Below, in pieces: positions 26,302-37,405 of a DNA stretch of 64,000 nucleotides. Position 1 is the stretch's first letter. Every line of letters begins with the position of its first letter. The notes beneath the pieces were generated by a model. It searched no databases, was not told where the DNA came from, and saw only the letters and a list, made by a program, of their open reading frames with translations. Origin of the DNA: Vibrio sp. JPW-9-11-11 (lineage in GTDB: Bacteria > Pseudomonadota > Gammaproteobacteria > Enterobacterales > Vibrionaceae); contig NZ_SZQJ01000006.1 of NCBI RefSeq assembly GCF_013369335.1, positions 1 through 64,000 on the forward strand. Reading direction: 5' to 3'. A program made the translations under genes and the position numbers.

Positions 26302-28989
26302 ATGACAAGGTTTGAAATCCCCCTATCTGGCTTAAACTGCATGGGGTGCGCGCGCAAAGTTGAACAGGCGTTGAACGCAGATCATCAAGTCACAATACTT
26401 GAGCTGTCTTCCACAATGATCGCTTTAGAAAGTGACAGTCCGTTGCATGCCATTACCCATACCATTGAATCACTCGGTTATCAGGCAGGGCATCGCTATC
26501 ACTTTCATTTATCTGGGCTTAACTGTGGTAAATGTGTTGCCAAGCTCAACCAAGCGCTGGAGCAAGATAAGCACACCATTCACTTTGAAGCTTCTAAAAC
26601 TGATTTGGATATCGACACCCTTCACTCAGCCGAAGAGATTCAACGTCTAATTAGTGACTTGGGCTATCAAGCCAACGACCACTCGCCCGCAGGTGCCATT
26701 GAAGAGTTAGCAGTCGATAGCCAGCCCGAGCGAGCAAGCTCTGTGACATCAGAGAAATCCCTATCCACACTGCACCTATTGATCTCTGGAATGACGTGTG
26801 CGAGCTGTGTCTCTTCGGTTGAAAAGGCCTTAGCGTCTGTGAACGGCGTCGAGCGAGTTCAAGTCAATCTCGCCGAACAAAGTGCAGTCGTTTTCAGCTC
26901 CCTCCAGCCTAATTCAATCGTCGAGCAAGTAACCCAGGCAAGCGTAGAGGCGGGTTATCACGCCAGAGTAGTAGACGATCCTGCGACTCAGCAGCAGCAA
27001 CAACTCGAACAGCAGCACGCCATTCAACGCCATCATAAAAACAGCGCAATTTTCGGCATGCTCATTGGGGGGCCACTCATGCTATGGGGCGTACTTGGTG
27101 GCAATATGATGATTCGCAACAACCAAGATCAGTTAGCGTGGGGAGCAGTTGGCGCGCTGTGCCTGTGGTTACTGGCTACGGCTGGACGTTCATTTTTTAC
27201 CAATGCATGGCAAGCGCTCACCCACAAGCGTGCCACTATGGATAGCTTAGTCGCATTAGGCACCGGGTCAGCGTGGCTATTCTCTATCCTAGTAGTGACC
27301 TTTCCTCAATGGTTTCCTGCGGCTTCACGCCATGTCTACTTTGAAGCCAGTGCGATGATCATTGGTTTGATCTCACTCGGACACTACATCGAAGCCAAAG
27401 CCAAGGCCAAGACGACCCGCTCGCTGCAAGCACTGATCAACCTTCAACCACAAACCGCGACTCAAGTCACCGACAATGGGGACAGTGAAATTGCGATTGA
27501 CGCTATCACGGTCGGTATGACTTTACGTGTCAGGCCAGGTGAAAAGGTCCCCGTTGATGGAGAAGTCATCTCGGGTGACTCTTATCTCGATGAATCGATG
27601 CTCACCGGAGAACCACTGCCCGTCGCTAAATCATCAGGCGACCCTATATCAGCGGGCACCATAAACCAAGACGGTTCCTTACTGTTTAAAGCCACTGGCG
27701 TTGGAAGTGATACCATGTTATCACGCATCATCACTATGGTACGTGAAGCGCAAAGTAGTAAACCTGCGATCGCAAAGTTGGCCGACCAAATCTCTTCAGT
27801 TTTTGTGCCAGTGGTGGTGGCCATCGCGTTACTTTCCGCAGCGATCTGGTTTGCCGTCGGTCCCGAGCCAAAGGCAAGCTATATGTTAGTCGTTGCCACT
27901 ACCGTTCTGATTATTGCTTGCCCTTGTGCGCTTGGCTTGGCAACCCCTTTATCCGTTACAGTTGGTGTCGGTAAAGCCGCTGAAATGGGAATACTGATTA
28001 AAGATGCCGATGTACTACAATCCGCCAGTAAGATAGACACTGTGGTGTTTGATAAAACAGGCACCTTGACTCAGGGCAGACCTGCGGTCGAAGACCTGTA
28101 TGCCACCGATAAAGATAGTGAGCGTTTACTCTCGATGGCGGCTTCAATTGAGCAGCACTCCGAGCACCCGCTGGCCAAAGCCATCGTGGCCAAGGCAACA
28201 GAGCAACAGTTGAGTCTCTACCCAGTGAGTCATTTCGACAATCGTCGCGGACAAGGGGTGCTGGGCCAAATTGATGGTCAGCAAGTCGCTATTGTCTCAC
28301 TTAACTATGCTCAGCAACACGCTTGGGATTTGTCGAGTGTAGAGCAAGTGATTGAGCGCTATTTAAGCTGCGCATGGACACCTGTCGTAGTGAGTATTGA
28401 TGCGAAGGTGTCTGGGGTCATCGCGATCGCCGACCCAGTAAAGACCGATGCCAAACTCGCCATTGAACGTTTAAAAGCCAACAACATCACCCCCATCATG
28501 CTGACTGGTGACAACCAAACTGTTGCCCAAGCGATTGCCACACTGCTGGGCATTGAACAAGTGATTTCACAAGTCTTGCCGGATGAGAAAGCAGGCCACA
28601 TAGAGCAGTTACAACTACAAGGGCGCCGTGTTGCGATGATTGGTGACGGCGTCAATGATGCCCCTGCCCTTGCGCTCGCCGATATTGGTATTGCCATGGG
28701 GAGCGGCAGTGATGTAGCGATAGAAAGCGCTCAAATGACACTGCTTAACTCTTCTCCTTTCGCCGTCGTCAACGCGATTGAGCTTTCTAAAGCAACAGTA
28801 CGTAATATGAAGCAAAATCTATTTGGTGCTTTCGTCTATAACTCTTTGGGCATCCCCATTGCTGCTGGCGTACTCTACCCTGCCTTCGGATTTCTGCTCA
28901 GTCCGGTTATTGCCGGTGCAGCAATGGCACTCTCTTCCATCACTGTGGTGAGCAACGCCAACCGCTTACGACTTTTTAAAACATCTTAG
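26302..28989 (+). CDS. copA: Copper-exporting P1B-type ATPase CopA
   Basis: An 895-residue inner-membrane pump that exports Cu(I). There are three N-terminal metal-binding domains, with cysteine pairs at residues 13/16 (NCMGC), 75/78 (NCGKC) and 166/169 (MTCASC). The first two have GLNC rather than the usual GMTC. The membrane metal site is ACPCALG, followed by the phosphorylation motif DKTGTLT, the HP motif SEHPLAK and the hinge [11 protein letters not shown]. The ATG at 26302 follows GAGGTG; a GTG three codons earlier is possible. A DUF411 gene follows after 8 bases. Confidence 0.96.
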   Translation: MTRFEIPLSGLNCMGCARKVEQALNADHQVTILELSSTMIALESDSPLHAITHTIESLGYQAGHRYHFHLSGLNCGKCVAKLNQALEQDKHTIHFEASKTDLDIDTLHSAEEIQRLISDLGYQANDHSPAGAIEELAVDSQPERASSVTSEKSLSTLHLLISGMTCASCVSSVEKALASVNGVERVQVNLAEQSAVVFSSLQPNSIVEQVTQASVEAGYHARVVDDPATQQQQQLEQQHAIQRHHKNSAIFGMLIGGPLMLWGVLGGNMMIRNNQDQLAWGAVGALCLWLLATAGRSFFTNAWQALTHKRATMDSLVALGTGSAWLFSILVVTFPQWFPAASRHVYFEASAMIIGLISLGHYIEAKAKAKTTRSLQALINLQPQTATQVTDNGDSEIAIDAITVGMTLRVRPGEKVPVDGEVISGDSYLDESMLTGEPLPVAKSSGDPISAGTINQDGSLLFKATGVGSDTMLSRIITMVREAQSSKPAIAKLADQISSVFVPVVVAIALLSAAIWFAVGPEPKASYMLVVATTVLIIACPCALGLATPLSVTVGVGKAAEMGILIKDADVLQSASKIDTVVFDKTGTLTQGRPAVEDLYATDKDSERLLSMAASIEQHSEHPLAKAIVAKATEQQLSLYPVSHFDNRRGQGVLGQIDGQQVAIVSLNYAQQHAWDLSSVEQVIERYLSCAWTPVVVSIDAKVSGVIAIADPVKTDAKLAIERLKANNITPIMLTGDNQTVAQAIATLLGIEQVISQVLPDEKAGHIEQLQLQGRRVAMIGDGVNDAPALALADIGIAMGSGSDVAIESAQMTLLNSSPFAVVNAIELSKATVRNMKQNLFGAFVYNSLGIPIAAGVLYPAFGFLLSPVIAGAAMALSSITVVSNANRLRLFKTS

Positions 28990-28997
28990 AGGTGACT

Positions 28998-29441
28998 ATG
29001 AACAAAAAAACCTTAGTTCTGACCTTACTGGCCACTGTTTCCGGTTCAGCACTGGCCACTGACGTACTTAACCATAAATCACCTTACTGTGGTTGCTGTA
29101 CCGAGTGGACCAAACACATGCAAGAGGCGGGGTTTACCGTTGAAGAAAAACTGCATGAAAATATGAACCCAATTAAACAAACACTAGGCATTACGCCAGA
29201 GCTTGCCTCTTGCCATACTGCAGAGATCAACGGCTACGTTTTCGAAGGTCATATCCCGGCAGAAGACATCAAAGCTTTCCTTGAAAACCCACCGCGCAAT
29301 GCCAAAGGTCTAGCGGTTCCAGGTATGCCTATGGGCTCGCCAGGGATGGAATATGGTGATAAACAAGACGAGTACTCGGTCTATGCCTTTAATGAACAAG
29401 GACAAGTATTTGAGTATCGCCACTATCAAGGCCACCAATAA
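28998..29441 (+). CDS. DUF411 metal-binding protein
   Basis: A 147-residue exported protein: a signal peptide ending SALA before TDVLNHKSP, then the DUF411 motifs YCGCCTEW, LASCHTAEING and GLAVPGMPMGSPGME. Cysteines, methionines and histidines are placed as in a copper-binding protein. Family members are found beside copper resistance genes. It starts 8 bases after copA and so shares the CueR-controlled transcript, suggesting a periplasmic copper-binding role (inference). Confidence 0.85.
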   Translation: MNKKTLVLTLLATVSGSALATDVLNHKSPYCGCCTEWTKHMQEAGFTVEEKLHENMNPIKQTLGITPELASCHTAEINGYVFEGHIPAEDIKAFLENPPRNAKGLAVPGMPMGSPGMEYGDKQDEYSVYAFNEQGQVFEYRHYQGHQ

Positions 29442-29466
29442 CCCATTCTGTTGACCTTATTCGAAT

Positions 29467-29507
29467 AGCGCTTTCATTTTCAGCATTGCTGGTGAAAGCG
29501 CTTTTTA
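29467..29507 (+). terminator. Terminator of the copA operon
   Basis: A 10-bp stem (AGCGCTTTCA/TGAAAGCGCT) with a 16-base loop is followed by TTTTTATT. Confidence 0.8.
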
Positions 29508-29714
29508 TTATTTAATAATCAAACATATAGATCTAAATGTAGATCAAGTTTAACTCCGTGTAGTTTTGTTTTTAGCATTCTTACCTGTCCTCAGATAACT
29601 TTCTCTTCCGCTGAACAACGCCCTGCTCTGTGGTGGTGTTCAAGATTGGCTGCATCGACACATAACCTGAGATGCACAGTTAAACACTTATATCGGATAC
29701 ATTTGAGAACTATT

Positions 29715-30341
29715 ATGCGTAAACATCTACTTATTGCTGCGACAGCTGCTGTTGTCTCTTTACCAACTTTTGCCAACTCCCCTTACGTAGCGGTAGAGTT
29801 AGCTGGTGGTAGATACAATACTTCGGTTGCCGATCCTGCCGCTAAAGAGATCACTGATAATCTAGATAACGCTGGAGCACTGGCAATTAAAGCGGGTTCT
29901 TACTTGAACGAGAATGTCCGCGTCTATGGTTATTTACAATACAACGGTAAGAACGAACTGACTTATCTAGACCTGTTTGACGGCGACCGAACTAAGTTCC
30001 AGTTAGAGGGCTATCAGTTTGGTGCTGGTAGCGACTATGTTTATCACCTGAATAATAACTTCTACCTACTAGCAGGTGGCTCTGTTGGTTTTTACCAAAG
30101 CGAGTTAGAGACAAGTGTGACAATCCCGGGCTTTGGTACGGACACCACAGCCAGCAAAAACTCAGGCCTGACCTATGGTCTTAACGCAGGTATGGGATAT
30201 ATGTTCACCGATCATTTTGGTTTGGAAGCGGGCTACCGTTTCAACTACTACTCTGGCAACGAGCATAAAGTTGGCGACGAACCACTAGCTAAATTCAATT
30301 CGTCAAACCAAGGCTACATTAACGCCACTTACAAGTTCTAA
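29715..30341 (+). CDS. Small outer-membrane beta-barrel protein
   Basis: A 208-residue exported barrel: a signal peptide ending TFANS, alternating strands such as NVRVYGYLQY and HFGLEAGYRFNYY, and a final aromatic residue (INATYKF). It resembles OmpA-barrel/opacity-type proteins. The ATG at 29715 starts a clean signal peptide; the frame extends upstream without one. It lies 140 bases before a ToxR-like regulator on the same strand, which may control it. Confidence 0.75.
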   Translation: MRKHLLIAATAAVVSLPTFANSPYVAVELAGGRYNTSVADPAAKEITDNLDNAGALAIKAGSYLNENVRVYGYLQYNGKNELTYLDLFDGDRTKFQLEGYQFGAGSDYVYHLNNNFYLLAGGSVGFYQSELETSVTIPGFGTDTTASKNSGLTYGLNAGMGYMFTDHFGLEAGYRFNYYSGNEHKVGDEPLAKFNSSNQGYINATYKF

Positions 30342-30378
30342 CCTGATTCAACTCGGTGTCATTGCCCTAACGCACCGA

Positions 30379-30402
30379 GCGTCTCAAAAATGAGACGCGT
30401 TT
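30379..30402 (+). terminator. Hairpin after the small barrel gene
   Basis: A perfect 8-bp stem, GCGTCTCA/TGAGACGC, with an AAAA loop is followed by a weak T tract (GTTTAC). Partial terminator at best. Confidence 0.5.
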
Positions 30403-30483
30403 ACTTCGGCGCCAAGCACTCTATAACTAACAATGAACTTTTTGTAGAATGCACGGCGTCTTTTTGCTCTCTAAGTAACTTCT

Positions 30484-31986
30484 ATGAACTTACTCGCTCA
30501 GGCCAAACAAAGTGGTCAGCATATTGCTATTGCCCACTTAATCTATGATCCCAAAGATAAAACTCTGACCAATGACGGTCAGCAAATTGCACTAGAGCCA
30601 CGTAACGTCGCCTTAATGGAAGTACTACTATCAAATGTTGGCGAACCTACGTCTATTGAACAGTTCATTGAACAAGTCTGGGACAGTCAGTACATCTCTA
30701 AAAATGTGGTCACTAACCGTATTAGCTTACTACGCAACCTACTGCGCGAAAATGTTCCTGATATAGACTCGACTAAGTTGATCGTGACTTACCCGAAAAG
30801 GGGCTACTATATTGCTAGCAATTATGTTCAATTAGTTGAACAAACAAGCAACGTTTCCCATTCAGATAATCGACTCAAGAGAGACAAGCCTCGCCATAGT
30901 AACAAACCGTCTAAGCGATTTTTATCCATCTCTGCGCTGGTTCTAGCGAGCTTGTTCACATTGGTGAGCGTGGTAAATACCTTCTTTGATGTAAAGGTCG
31001 AATCAAAGGGACAAGCTTTATACGTACCTCAGGTGCGTCTGTTACTTGATCAGATTTCTTCATCTCAGCCGTCAACACAGCAAGATGCGCTTAGACTCAA
31101 AGTTCTGTTACTCCACGCCTACAGCCACTCACCCTATATCCATCTGGCAAACATGCGTTCACCAAGCTACTACCTAATGAGCCTCAGCGAGCACCGTCAC
31201 TTTCCGGGGGCAGATGCACTTAGCGACTCTGATTATCAGCTTACCTTTAACCTGATAAAAGATAATCATGACGTTGATAAACTTGAAGTTATCCTAAAAC
31301 ATTCTGCTTCAGCCCGGGTGGCATGGCGTAACCGATATACCTTGGACCATAATCAACTTATCAAGACTATCAACAGACTCAATTCCGACTTAACAGAGTA
31401 CTTCAAACTGCCCACACCGATTGTATCGATAAAGCAGCAGCTACAAACCCACTTAAGTCAGCTATCTGAGACGGATTTTGATCAATTAGTAAACCAGGAT
31501 ATGAGTGGTGCAGAGATCAGCTTTTATACCAGAGAGCTACTTTTCACTACTCAGTCCGCAGAAGTACTGAATCGATGGATCAATAAAGTGAAACAAACTA
31601 CGTCGACGCCTTCTCCCGAGCTTCACATGCTGCTGGCACTCCTCACGTATCGCGCTGGTGACATCGAGAAAAGTCTGCAGATGTTACAAAGAGAGTATGT
31701 GGCTGAGATACCGAGTAATGCGCTGATATTGATGCTTCAGGCGAACATTAGCCGTAAAAAACGCAATATGGAGCAGTATTTAAGCTATTATCTTAAGGCC
31801 ACAGCGGCATTAACCATTACTTTACCTGCCCAGCAAGTACTCAACCACTACACCAGCCAAAACAAACAATCGGCCTGTTTAGACTTATGGAAAGATGTCC
31901 TGTCAAATATTGAGTATATCCATACACCTAATAGCATCCTTTGGCAGGGCGTTGAGCGTTTTTGCGCTCCGATAAACAAAACATGA
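30484..31986 (+). CDS. ToxR/CadC-like transmembrane transcriptional regulator
   Basis: A 500-residue protein with three parts: an N-terminal winged-helix OmpR/ToxR-type DNA-binding domain (residues about 15-112, with NVVTNRISLLRNLL and TYPKRGYYI), one membrane helix at about residues 146-168, and a 330-residue periplasmic part that is helical in the C-terminal half and reminiscent of TPR repeats. Such proteins sense periplasmic conditions and act directly on DNA. Target genes are unknown; flanking outer-membrane genes at 29715 and 32040 are the obvious candidates. It is not ToxR, which is at 37406. Confidence 0.82.
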   Translation: MNLLAQAKQSGQHIAIAHLIYDPKDKTLTNDGQQIALEPRNVALMEVLLSNVGEPTSIEQFIEQVWDSQYISKNVVTNRISLLRNLLRENVPDIDSTKLIVTYPKRGYYIASNYVQLVEQTSNVSHSDNRLKRDKPRHSNKPSKRFLSISALVLASLFTLVSVVNTFFDVKVESKGQALYVPQVRLLLDQISSSQPSTQQDALRLKVLLLHAYSHSPYIHLANMRSPSYYLMSLSEHRHFPGADALSDSDYQLTFNLIKDNHDVDKLEVILKHSASARVAWRNRYTLDHNQLIKTINRLNSDLTEYFKLPTPIVSIKQQLQTHLSQLSETDFDQLVNQDMSGAEISFYTRELLFTTQSAEVLNRWINKVKQTTSTPSPELHMLLALLTYRAGDIEKSLQMLQREYVAEIPSNALILMLQANISRKKRNMEQYLSYYLKATAALTITLPAQQVLNHYTSQNKQSACLDLWKDVLSNIEYIHTPNSILWQGVERFCAPINKT

Positions 31987-31987
31987 G

Positions 31988-32011
31988 TAAGCCCAGCATC
32001 TGCTGGGCTTA
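31988..32011. terminator. Hairpin between the regulator and the KdgM-like gene
   Basis: A strong 9-bp stem, AAGCCCAGC/GCTGGGCTT, with a 4-base loop begins right after the regulator stop codon. The T tracts are weak on both strands. Confidence 0.6.
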
Positions 32012-32039
32012 GTATTATTAGAACTATAAGTAGCTTTGA

Positions 32040-32717
32040 CTAGAAGCCGTAAGAAGCACCGAATACAAAGGCAGTGTTCTCTTTCTTATCAGAGCCATCA
32101 GCGTTCTTCGCACCGTGGCCTTGGCTACGTAGCTCGAAATAAGGCTGTACGCCTTCACGTGTCCATGTTGCACGGAACTCGTGGTCCATTGTGTTTTCAG
32201 ACTCGTCGCTACGAACGTAAACGTTGTTGTAGCCCAGCACAAGTGGCATGTCCGCTACTGTGTAACCAATGCGGTTATCAAAACGAACTTGGTCATTACT
32301 CCCTTCCTTCATATCGTGATAACGAGTACGGTTACTGATTGCAAGGCCGTTATCAAAGTTATAGCCAATTTTAACCAGTGGACGGTATTGCACCGTTTCA
32401 CCGTCATTAAGCAGGTGGTGGTAACCCGCCGCTACCCACAGATTGTCATTGATTGAGTAGCTTTGCTCAATACCTAGCGTTACGTACGGAGTGGCTTTAG
32501 AAGTTGCATCTTCATAGCTACCTAGAGAAATACCGTCAAACTCGGTTAGAAGTGTCGTGCCCGTTTCGAACGTATGACCCGCTTCAAGCGTAGAAGTCAC
32601 ATCTGGGTTCTTGTTTTCACTGTGAAACTGAACGTTACCAGTAACGTAAGAAGAGCCTGCGAAAGCAGTTGAAGCGAAAGCAAGAGAAAGTGCGCTTAGA
32701 GTAAATAGTTTTTTCAT
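32040..32717 (-). CDS. KdgM/NanC-like oligosaccharide porin
   Basis: A 225-residue outer-membrane barrel resembling the KdgM family of monomeric porins for acidic oligosaccharides. A signal peptide ends AFA before GSSYVTG. The strands YRPLVKIGYNF, RFDNRIGYTV and a C-terminal GASYGF are typical. The ATG at 32717 follows AGGCAG and begins a normal signal peptide, while the open frame continues 34 codons upstream with no such feature. No uronate or sialic acid genes are nearby, so the substrate is open. Confidence 0.72.
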   Translation of the reverse strand: MKKLFTLSALSLAFASTAFAGSSYVTGNVQFHSENKNPDVTSTLEAGHTFETGTTLLTEFDGISLGSYEDATSKATPYVTLGIEQSYSINDNLWVAAGYHHLLNDGETVQYRPLVKIGYNFDNGLAISNRTRYHDMKEGSNDQVRFDNRIGYTVADMPLVLGYNNVYVRSDESENTMDHEFRATWTREGVQPYFELRSQGHGAKNADGSDKKENTAFVFGASYGF

Positions 32718-33136
32718 TGTAATCTGCCTTAAATATAAGAGTGAGCCGCGGTTCTTGTTCGGTGTTTCTTCACCGCCGACCGCAAAGAAGGTCTGCCTTC
32801 CTGGCTTGGTAGACATCATGTCGGATTTAATTTGCGATAAAAAATAACACCAAAATTTATGCGACGCAGTTCAAACTAAAAAATCAAAAAGATATTTAAC
32901 CCTTTAAAACCATTAACTTGTAATAAACAAAAACTCAATAACAAAACAAAACAAGTCCTCGATCACATTGCATAGCTGGCTGTTGCCCATTCGCCATACC
33001 TAGATCACTATGATTTTAGCTTTTTGTTATTTTTTGACATGGATAACCCAATCACGATCACTAAATTGTCCACCAGGGGAAGAGACGTTTGTCAGGTATA
33101 GACGGTTTCCACCGCTTGCTTGACCTGGCCAAATAC
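32718..33136. other. Leader and gap upstream of the KdgM-like gene
   Basis: A 420-base AT-rich stretch without an open frame. GATCAC occurs near 32961 and 33003 and GATCA near 33056, but I could not build a full CRP site from them. I see nothing else. Confidence 0.4.
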
Positions 33137-33162
33137 AAAAAAGGCTGCCAATGGCAGCCTTT
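33137..33162 (-). terminator. Terminator of hemH
   Basis: A perfect 9-bp stem (AAGGCTGCC/GGCAGCCTT) with an AAT loop, with a run of Ts on the minus strand, 20 bases past the hemH stop. Confidence 0.85.
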
Positions 33163-33182
33163 AGTGAACTCTATAGCATCGC

Positions 33183-34142
33183 TTAACGTTGAGTGGTTAG
33201 TTGAGCCATCAGTTCAATATGTAAATCGTCGTCATTAAGACAAGGAATATAGGTGAATGTCTCACCACCATGCTCGGTAAAAATCTCACAACACTGATCA
33301 GAGAGCTCTTCCAGTGTTTCAAGACAGTCAACAGAGAAAGCGGGGGCGAGAATATCAAGCTTCTTGATGCCTTTAGCCGGCAGTTTTTCCAAAGTTTTGT
33401 CTGTGTAGGGCTGGAGCCACTCTTCACGACCAAAACGTGATTGATAGGTCATACCGATCTGCTCCGGCGTTAAATCCAGCTCCAGAGCCAGTAACGCGGT
33501 CGTTCGCTCACAGTGTTGAGGGTAAATATCCCCATTGTCAGCATAACGTTTAGGGATCCCGTGATATGAGCAGAGAAGATAATCACCTTTACCGTGCTCT
33601 TGCCATGAGCGTCTGACGCTCTCTGCTAGCGCCTTAATGTAAAGAGGATGCTCATGATAATCACGAATAAACTGATAGTTCGGTACAATTGGCATCTTCT
33701 TGAACGCTTTCGTCAAACCATCAGAAACCGCCGCCGTCGTGGTTCCTGAGTATTGCGGATATAGAGGCAGAACAATAATATCTTCTACACCTTGTGCCAC
33801 CAGCGCTTCAAGCCCCGTTTGTAAACTTGGATTGCCGTAAGTCATACCCAACTCAACTGGCATATCGATGAGAGCTTGTAACTTCTCAGCCTGCCTTTTT
33901 GAATAGACCATTAGCGGCGAGCCTTGCTCCATCCATACGGACTGATACAGCTTGGCCACCTTAGGCGCACGGATCGGCAAGATCACACCATGAAGAATGG
34001 GGCACCAAAGCCAACGTGTCATATCCACTACGCGGTGATCGTGAAGAAATTGACTCAAAAATCGTTTGACCGCAGGGGCTGTGGCTGCATCCGGTGTCCC
34101 TAAATTGACCAACAACACACCTTGTTTTTTATTATTTTGCAT
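33183..34142 (-). CDS. hemH: Ferrochelatase HemH
   Basis: A 319-residue enzyme that inserts ferrous iron into protoporphyrin IX, the last step of haem synthesis, at the inner face of the cytoplasmic membrane. The conserved SYHGIPKRY contains the metal-site histidine His194, and [13 protein letters not shown] is conserved. It lies after adk on the same strand but is separated by a terminator. Confidence 0.95.
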   Translation of the reverse strand: MQNNKKQGVLLVNLGTPDAATAPAVKRFLSQFLHDHRVVDMTRWLWCPILHGVILPIRAPKVAKLYQSVWMEQGSPLMVYSKRQAEKLQALIDMPVELGMTYGNPSLQTGLEALVAQGVEDIIVLPLYPQYSGTTTAAVSDGLTKAFKKMPIVPNYQFIRDYHEHPLYIKALAESVRRSWQEHGKGDYLLCSYHGIPKRYADNGDIYPQHCERTTALLALELDLTPEQIGMTYQSRFGREEWLQPYTDKTLEKLPAKGIKKLDILAPAFSVDCLETLEELSDQCCEIFTEHGGETFTYIPCLNDDDLHIELMAQLTTQR

Positions 34143-34210
34143 AGCTTCCTATCGACACTGAAATGGGTGATTACGTTACGAACATTCAAAATGATCAACA
34201 CGTTGCAATA

Positions 34211-34238
34211 AAAAAGCGACCTTAATAAGGTCGCTTTC
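34211..34238 (-). terminator. Terminator of adk
   Basis: A perfect 9-bp stem (AGCGACCTT/AAGGTCGCT) with an AAT loop and six Ts on the minus strand. Confidence 0.85.
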
Positions 34239-34273
34239 ACTATAACAAATTTTCAAATTTCGCGATAAGCGAA

Positions 34274-34945
<672 letters not shown>

Positions 34946-35192
34946 TTATACCGAAGCTCACTATGGTCTCACTCAGAGCTTGACGCGATAAACACGCACG
35001 GTAAGTTTCGGTATAACTGTTTATGGTTAGCAATAAAAGAGGCGTGCACATTACACGCCTACTCATTGGGTTTCAAGGTTGCATTCTACCATACAATTGA
35101 TTCGGCGAGAGCGAATTACGACTAAAGAATGCCTAACGACTCATTATTCGCTGCAACATCTCGACATTTCATTGATGATAAATGCAAATAAA

Positions 35193-35223
35193 CCAAAAAG
35201 CCCGCAAGATGCGAGCTTTTTGG
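35193..35223 (-). terminator. Terminator of htpG
   Basis: A long stem, AAAAAGC-CGCA pairing TGCG-GCTTTTT with one bulged position on each side, and a 3-base loop. Runs of A and T on both sides; it begins 14 bases past the htpG stop. Confidence 0.75.
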
Positions 35224-35236
35224 TTCTTTTTGATTA

Positions 35237-37141
35237 TTAGCCCTTAGTCAAAAGCGTGTTGATCGCGCCAAGGAACTGAGAAGGATCTTCCATTGAGCCT
35301 CGTTCTGCCAACATCGCTTGACCAAGCAAAACTTCGACCCAGCGACCAAACGCTTCTTCGTCGGCTTCATCAGCCATGCGTTTAACCAGCTGATGCTCTG
35401 GGTTGATTTCAAATATGTACTTCACTTCCGGAGCAGCTTGACCCGCGGCCTCCAAAAGCTTAGCCATCTGAGTGCCCATTTCAAAATCATCGGTGACCAC
35501 GACCGCTGGGGTTGTTGCCAACTTAAAGGTGGTGCGAACATCCTTCACTCGATCACCTAAGTACTCTTTGGTGCGCTCAACAACCGACTTGAACTCTTCC
35601 TCTGTCTCTTTACGTTTCTCTTTCTCTTGTTCGTCTTCAAACTTGCTGAGATCCAAACCCGCCTTAGTGATCGACTGGAAATGCTTACCATCAAACTCGG
35701 TTAAGTAGTTCATCAACCACTCATCGATGCGATCGTACATCAAGATAACTTCAATGCCTTTCGCTTTAAACTGCTCAAGGTGTGGGCTGTTCTTCGCCGC
35801 CGCGTAGCTATCTGCCGTCAAGTAGTAGATCTTATCTTGACCTTCTTTCATTCGTTCAACGTACGACGCAAGGCTGACAGTTTGTTCGGCAGAATCTACC
35901 TCTGTAGAAGCAAAACGCAGTAGACCAGCAACTTTCTCTTTGTTGCTCATATCTTCCGCAGGCCCTTCCTTTAGAACTAGGCCGAACTCTTTCCAGAATG
36001 ATTGATACTTTTCTTCATCGTTTTTCGCCATGCGCTCAAGCATAGTCAAGACACGCTTAGTACAAGCATTACGTAGTGACTGAGTCACTTTGTTGTCTTG
36101 CAGAATTTCGCGCGAGACGTTCAATGGCAAGTCGTTTGAATCTATTAGGCCGCGAACAAAGCGCAGGTAGGACGGCATAAACTGCTCGGCGTCATCCATA
36201 ATAAATACACGTTGGACGTAGAGTTTCAGGCCTGACTTATGATCGCGGTTCATCATATCCCATGGCGCTTTTGATGGGATGTAGAGCAAACTGGTGTAGT
36301 CGTTCTTACCTTCTACACGGTTATGGCTCCAAACCAGTGGATCGGCAAAGTCATGCGATACATGTTTGTAGAACTCTTGGTACTCTTCTTCTGAGATGTC
36401 AGCTTTGTTGCGGGTCCACAACGCTTGCGCTTTGTTGATCTGCTCCCACTTTTTCTCACCCGTTTCTTTGCCTTCTTCATCGCGTTCCGCGGTTTGGATA
36501 GACACTGGAATACCGATGTGATCCGAGTATTTGCTGATCACCTCACGCAGACGCCACTCATTGAGGAACTCTTTACCTTCTTCACGCATGTGCAAGATAA
36601 TATCGGTACCACGAGACTCTTTGTTGATGGTCTCGATCGTGTACTCCCCCTCACCCGCAGAGTGCCACTGTACCGCTTGGTCTGCCGTTAGGCCTGCAGC
36701 TCGGGTACGCACTGTCACTGCATCCGCTACGATGAATGCGGAATAGAATCCGACACCAAATTGGCCGATAAGTTGTGAATCTTTTGATTGATCTTCAGAC
36801 AGTTTTGAGAAGAATTCCGCTGTACCTGACTTAGCGATAGTCCCCAGATGCTCAATCACATCATCACGGCTCATACCAATGCCATTGTCAGAAATGGTCA
36901 GTGTGTTGGCTTCTTCGTCAAAAGCGAGTTTCACTCCTAGATCTGCATCACCTTGGTACAAATCAGGATTTGAGAGCGCTTGAAAGCGCAGTTTGTCAGA
37001 AGCGTCAGACGCATTAGAAATCAGCTCGCGCAAGAAGATCTCTTTATTCGAATAAAGAGAATGAATCATCAAATGAAGTAGTTGTTTTACTTCTGATTGA
37101 AAGCCACGAGTTTCTTTATTTTGTGTAACTGTTTCGCTCAT
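35237..37141 (-). CDS. htpG: Heat-shock chaperone HtpG (Hsp90)
   Basis: A 634-residue ATP-dependent chaperone. The GHKL ATPase motifs are present in order: [36 protein letters not shown] and [11 protein letters not shown]. It is divergent from toxR, a known arrangement in Vibrio in which heat shock of htpG can depress toxR. A sigma-32 promoter lies upstream. Confidence 0.97.
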   Translation of the reverse strand: MSETVTQNKETRGFQSEVKQLLHLMIHSLYSNKEIFLRELISNASDASDKLRFQALSNPDLYQGDADLGVKLAFDEEANTLTISDNGIGMSRDDVIEHLGTIAKSGTAEFFSKLSEDQSKDSQLIGQFGVGFYSAFIVADAVTVRTRAAGLTADQAVQWHSAGEGEYTIETINKESRGTDIILHMREEGKEFLNEWRLREVISKYSDHIGIPVSIQTAERDEEGKETGEKKWEQINKAQALWTRNKADISEEEYQEFYKHVSHDFADPLVWSHNRVEGKNDYTSLLYIPSKAPWDMMNRDHKSGLKLYVQRVFIMDDAEQFMPSYLRFVRGLIDSNDLPLNVSREILQDNKVTQSLRNACTKRVLTMLERMAKNDEEKYQSFWKEFGLVLKEGPAEDMSNKEKVAGLLRFASTEVDSAEQTVSLASYVERMKEGQDKIYYLTADSYAAAKNSPHLEQFKAKGIEVILMYDRIDEWLMNYLTEFDGKHFQSITKAGLDLSKFEDEQEKEKRKETEEEFKSVVERTKEYLGDRVKDVRTTFKLATTPAVVVTDDFEMGTQMAKLLEAAGQAAPEVKYIFEINPEHQLVKRMADEADEEAFGRWVEVLLGQAMLAERGSMEDPSQFLGAINTLLTKG

Positions 37142-37220
37142 GATAACTCCATAAGTTCTATACTTATCAAGCCAATAAATTCATACTGTGAATACGCAAT
37201 TGGCTATAATCTGCCACTTA

Positions 37221-37248
37221 ACATGAGGGTGCCAAATGTAAATTCAAG
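37221..37248 (-). promoter_or_regulatory. Sigma-32 heat-shock promoter of htpG
   Basis: The minus strand reads CTTGAA, 13 bases, CCCTCAT, close to the known sigma-32 consensus CTTGAA and CCCCAT. It lies about 80 bases before the htpG start. Confidence 0.7.
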
Positions 37249-37405
37249 GTCAACAATCATAAAAACAGTGTTTTTTTGTTTTTATTTTGTCTATCCTGAC
37301 ACCCCCAAAAATCAAAAAATATAAACTCGTGTATAAATCAAGACGCTAGTGACGCTTTCGACTAGCTTGATCCCCTAAAACTTTTAACCAAATGGCCACA
37401 GATCG

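Noticed and set aside
32961..33061. Three GATCAC-like words upstream of the KdgM-like gene as CRP sites
   Set aside because: Each has only one half of the CRP palindrome, with uneven 40-55 base spacing.
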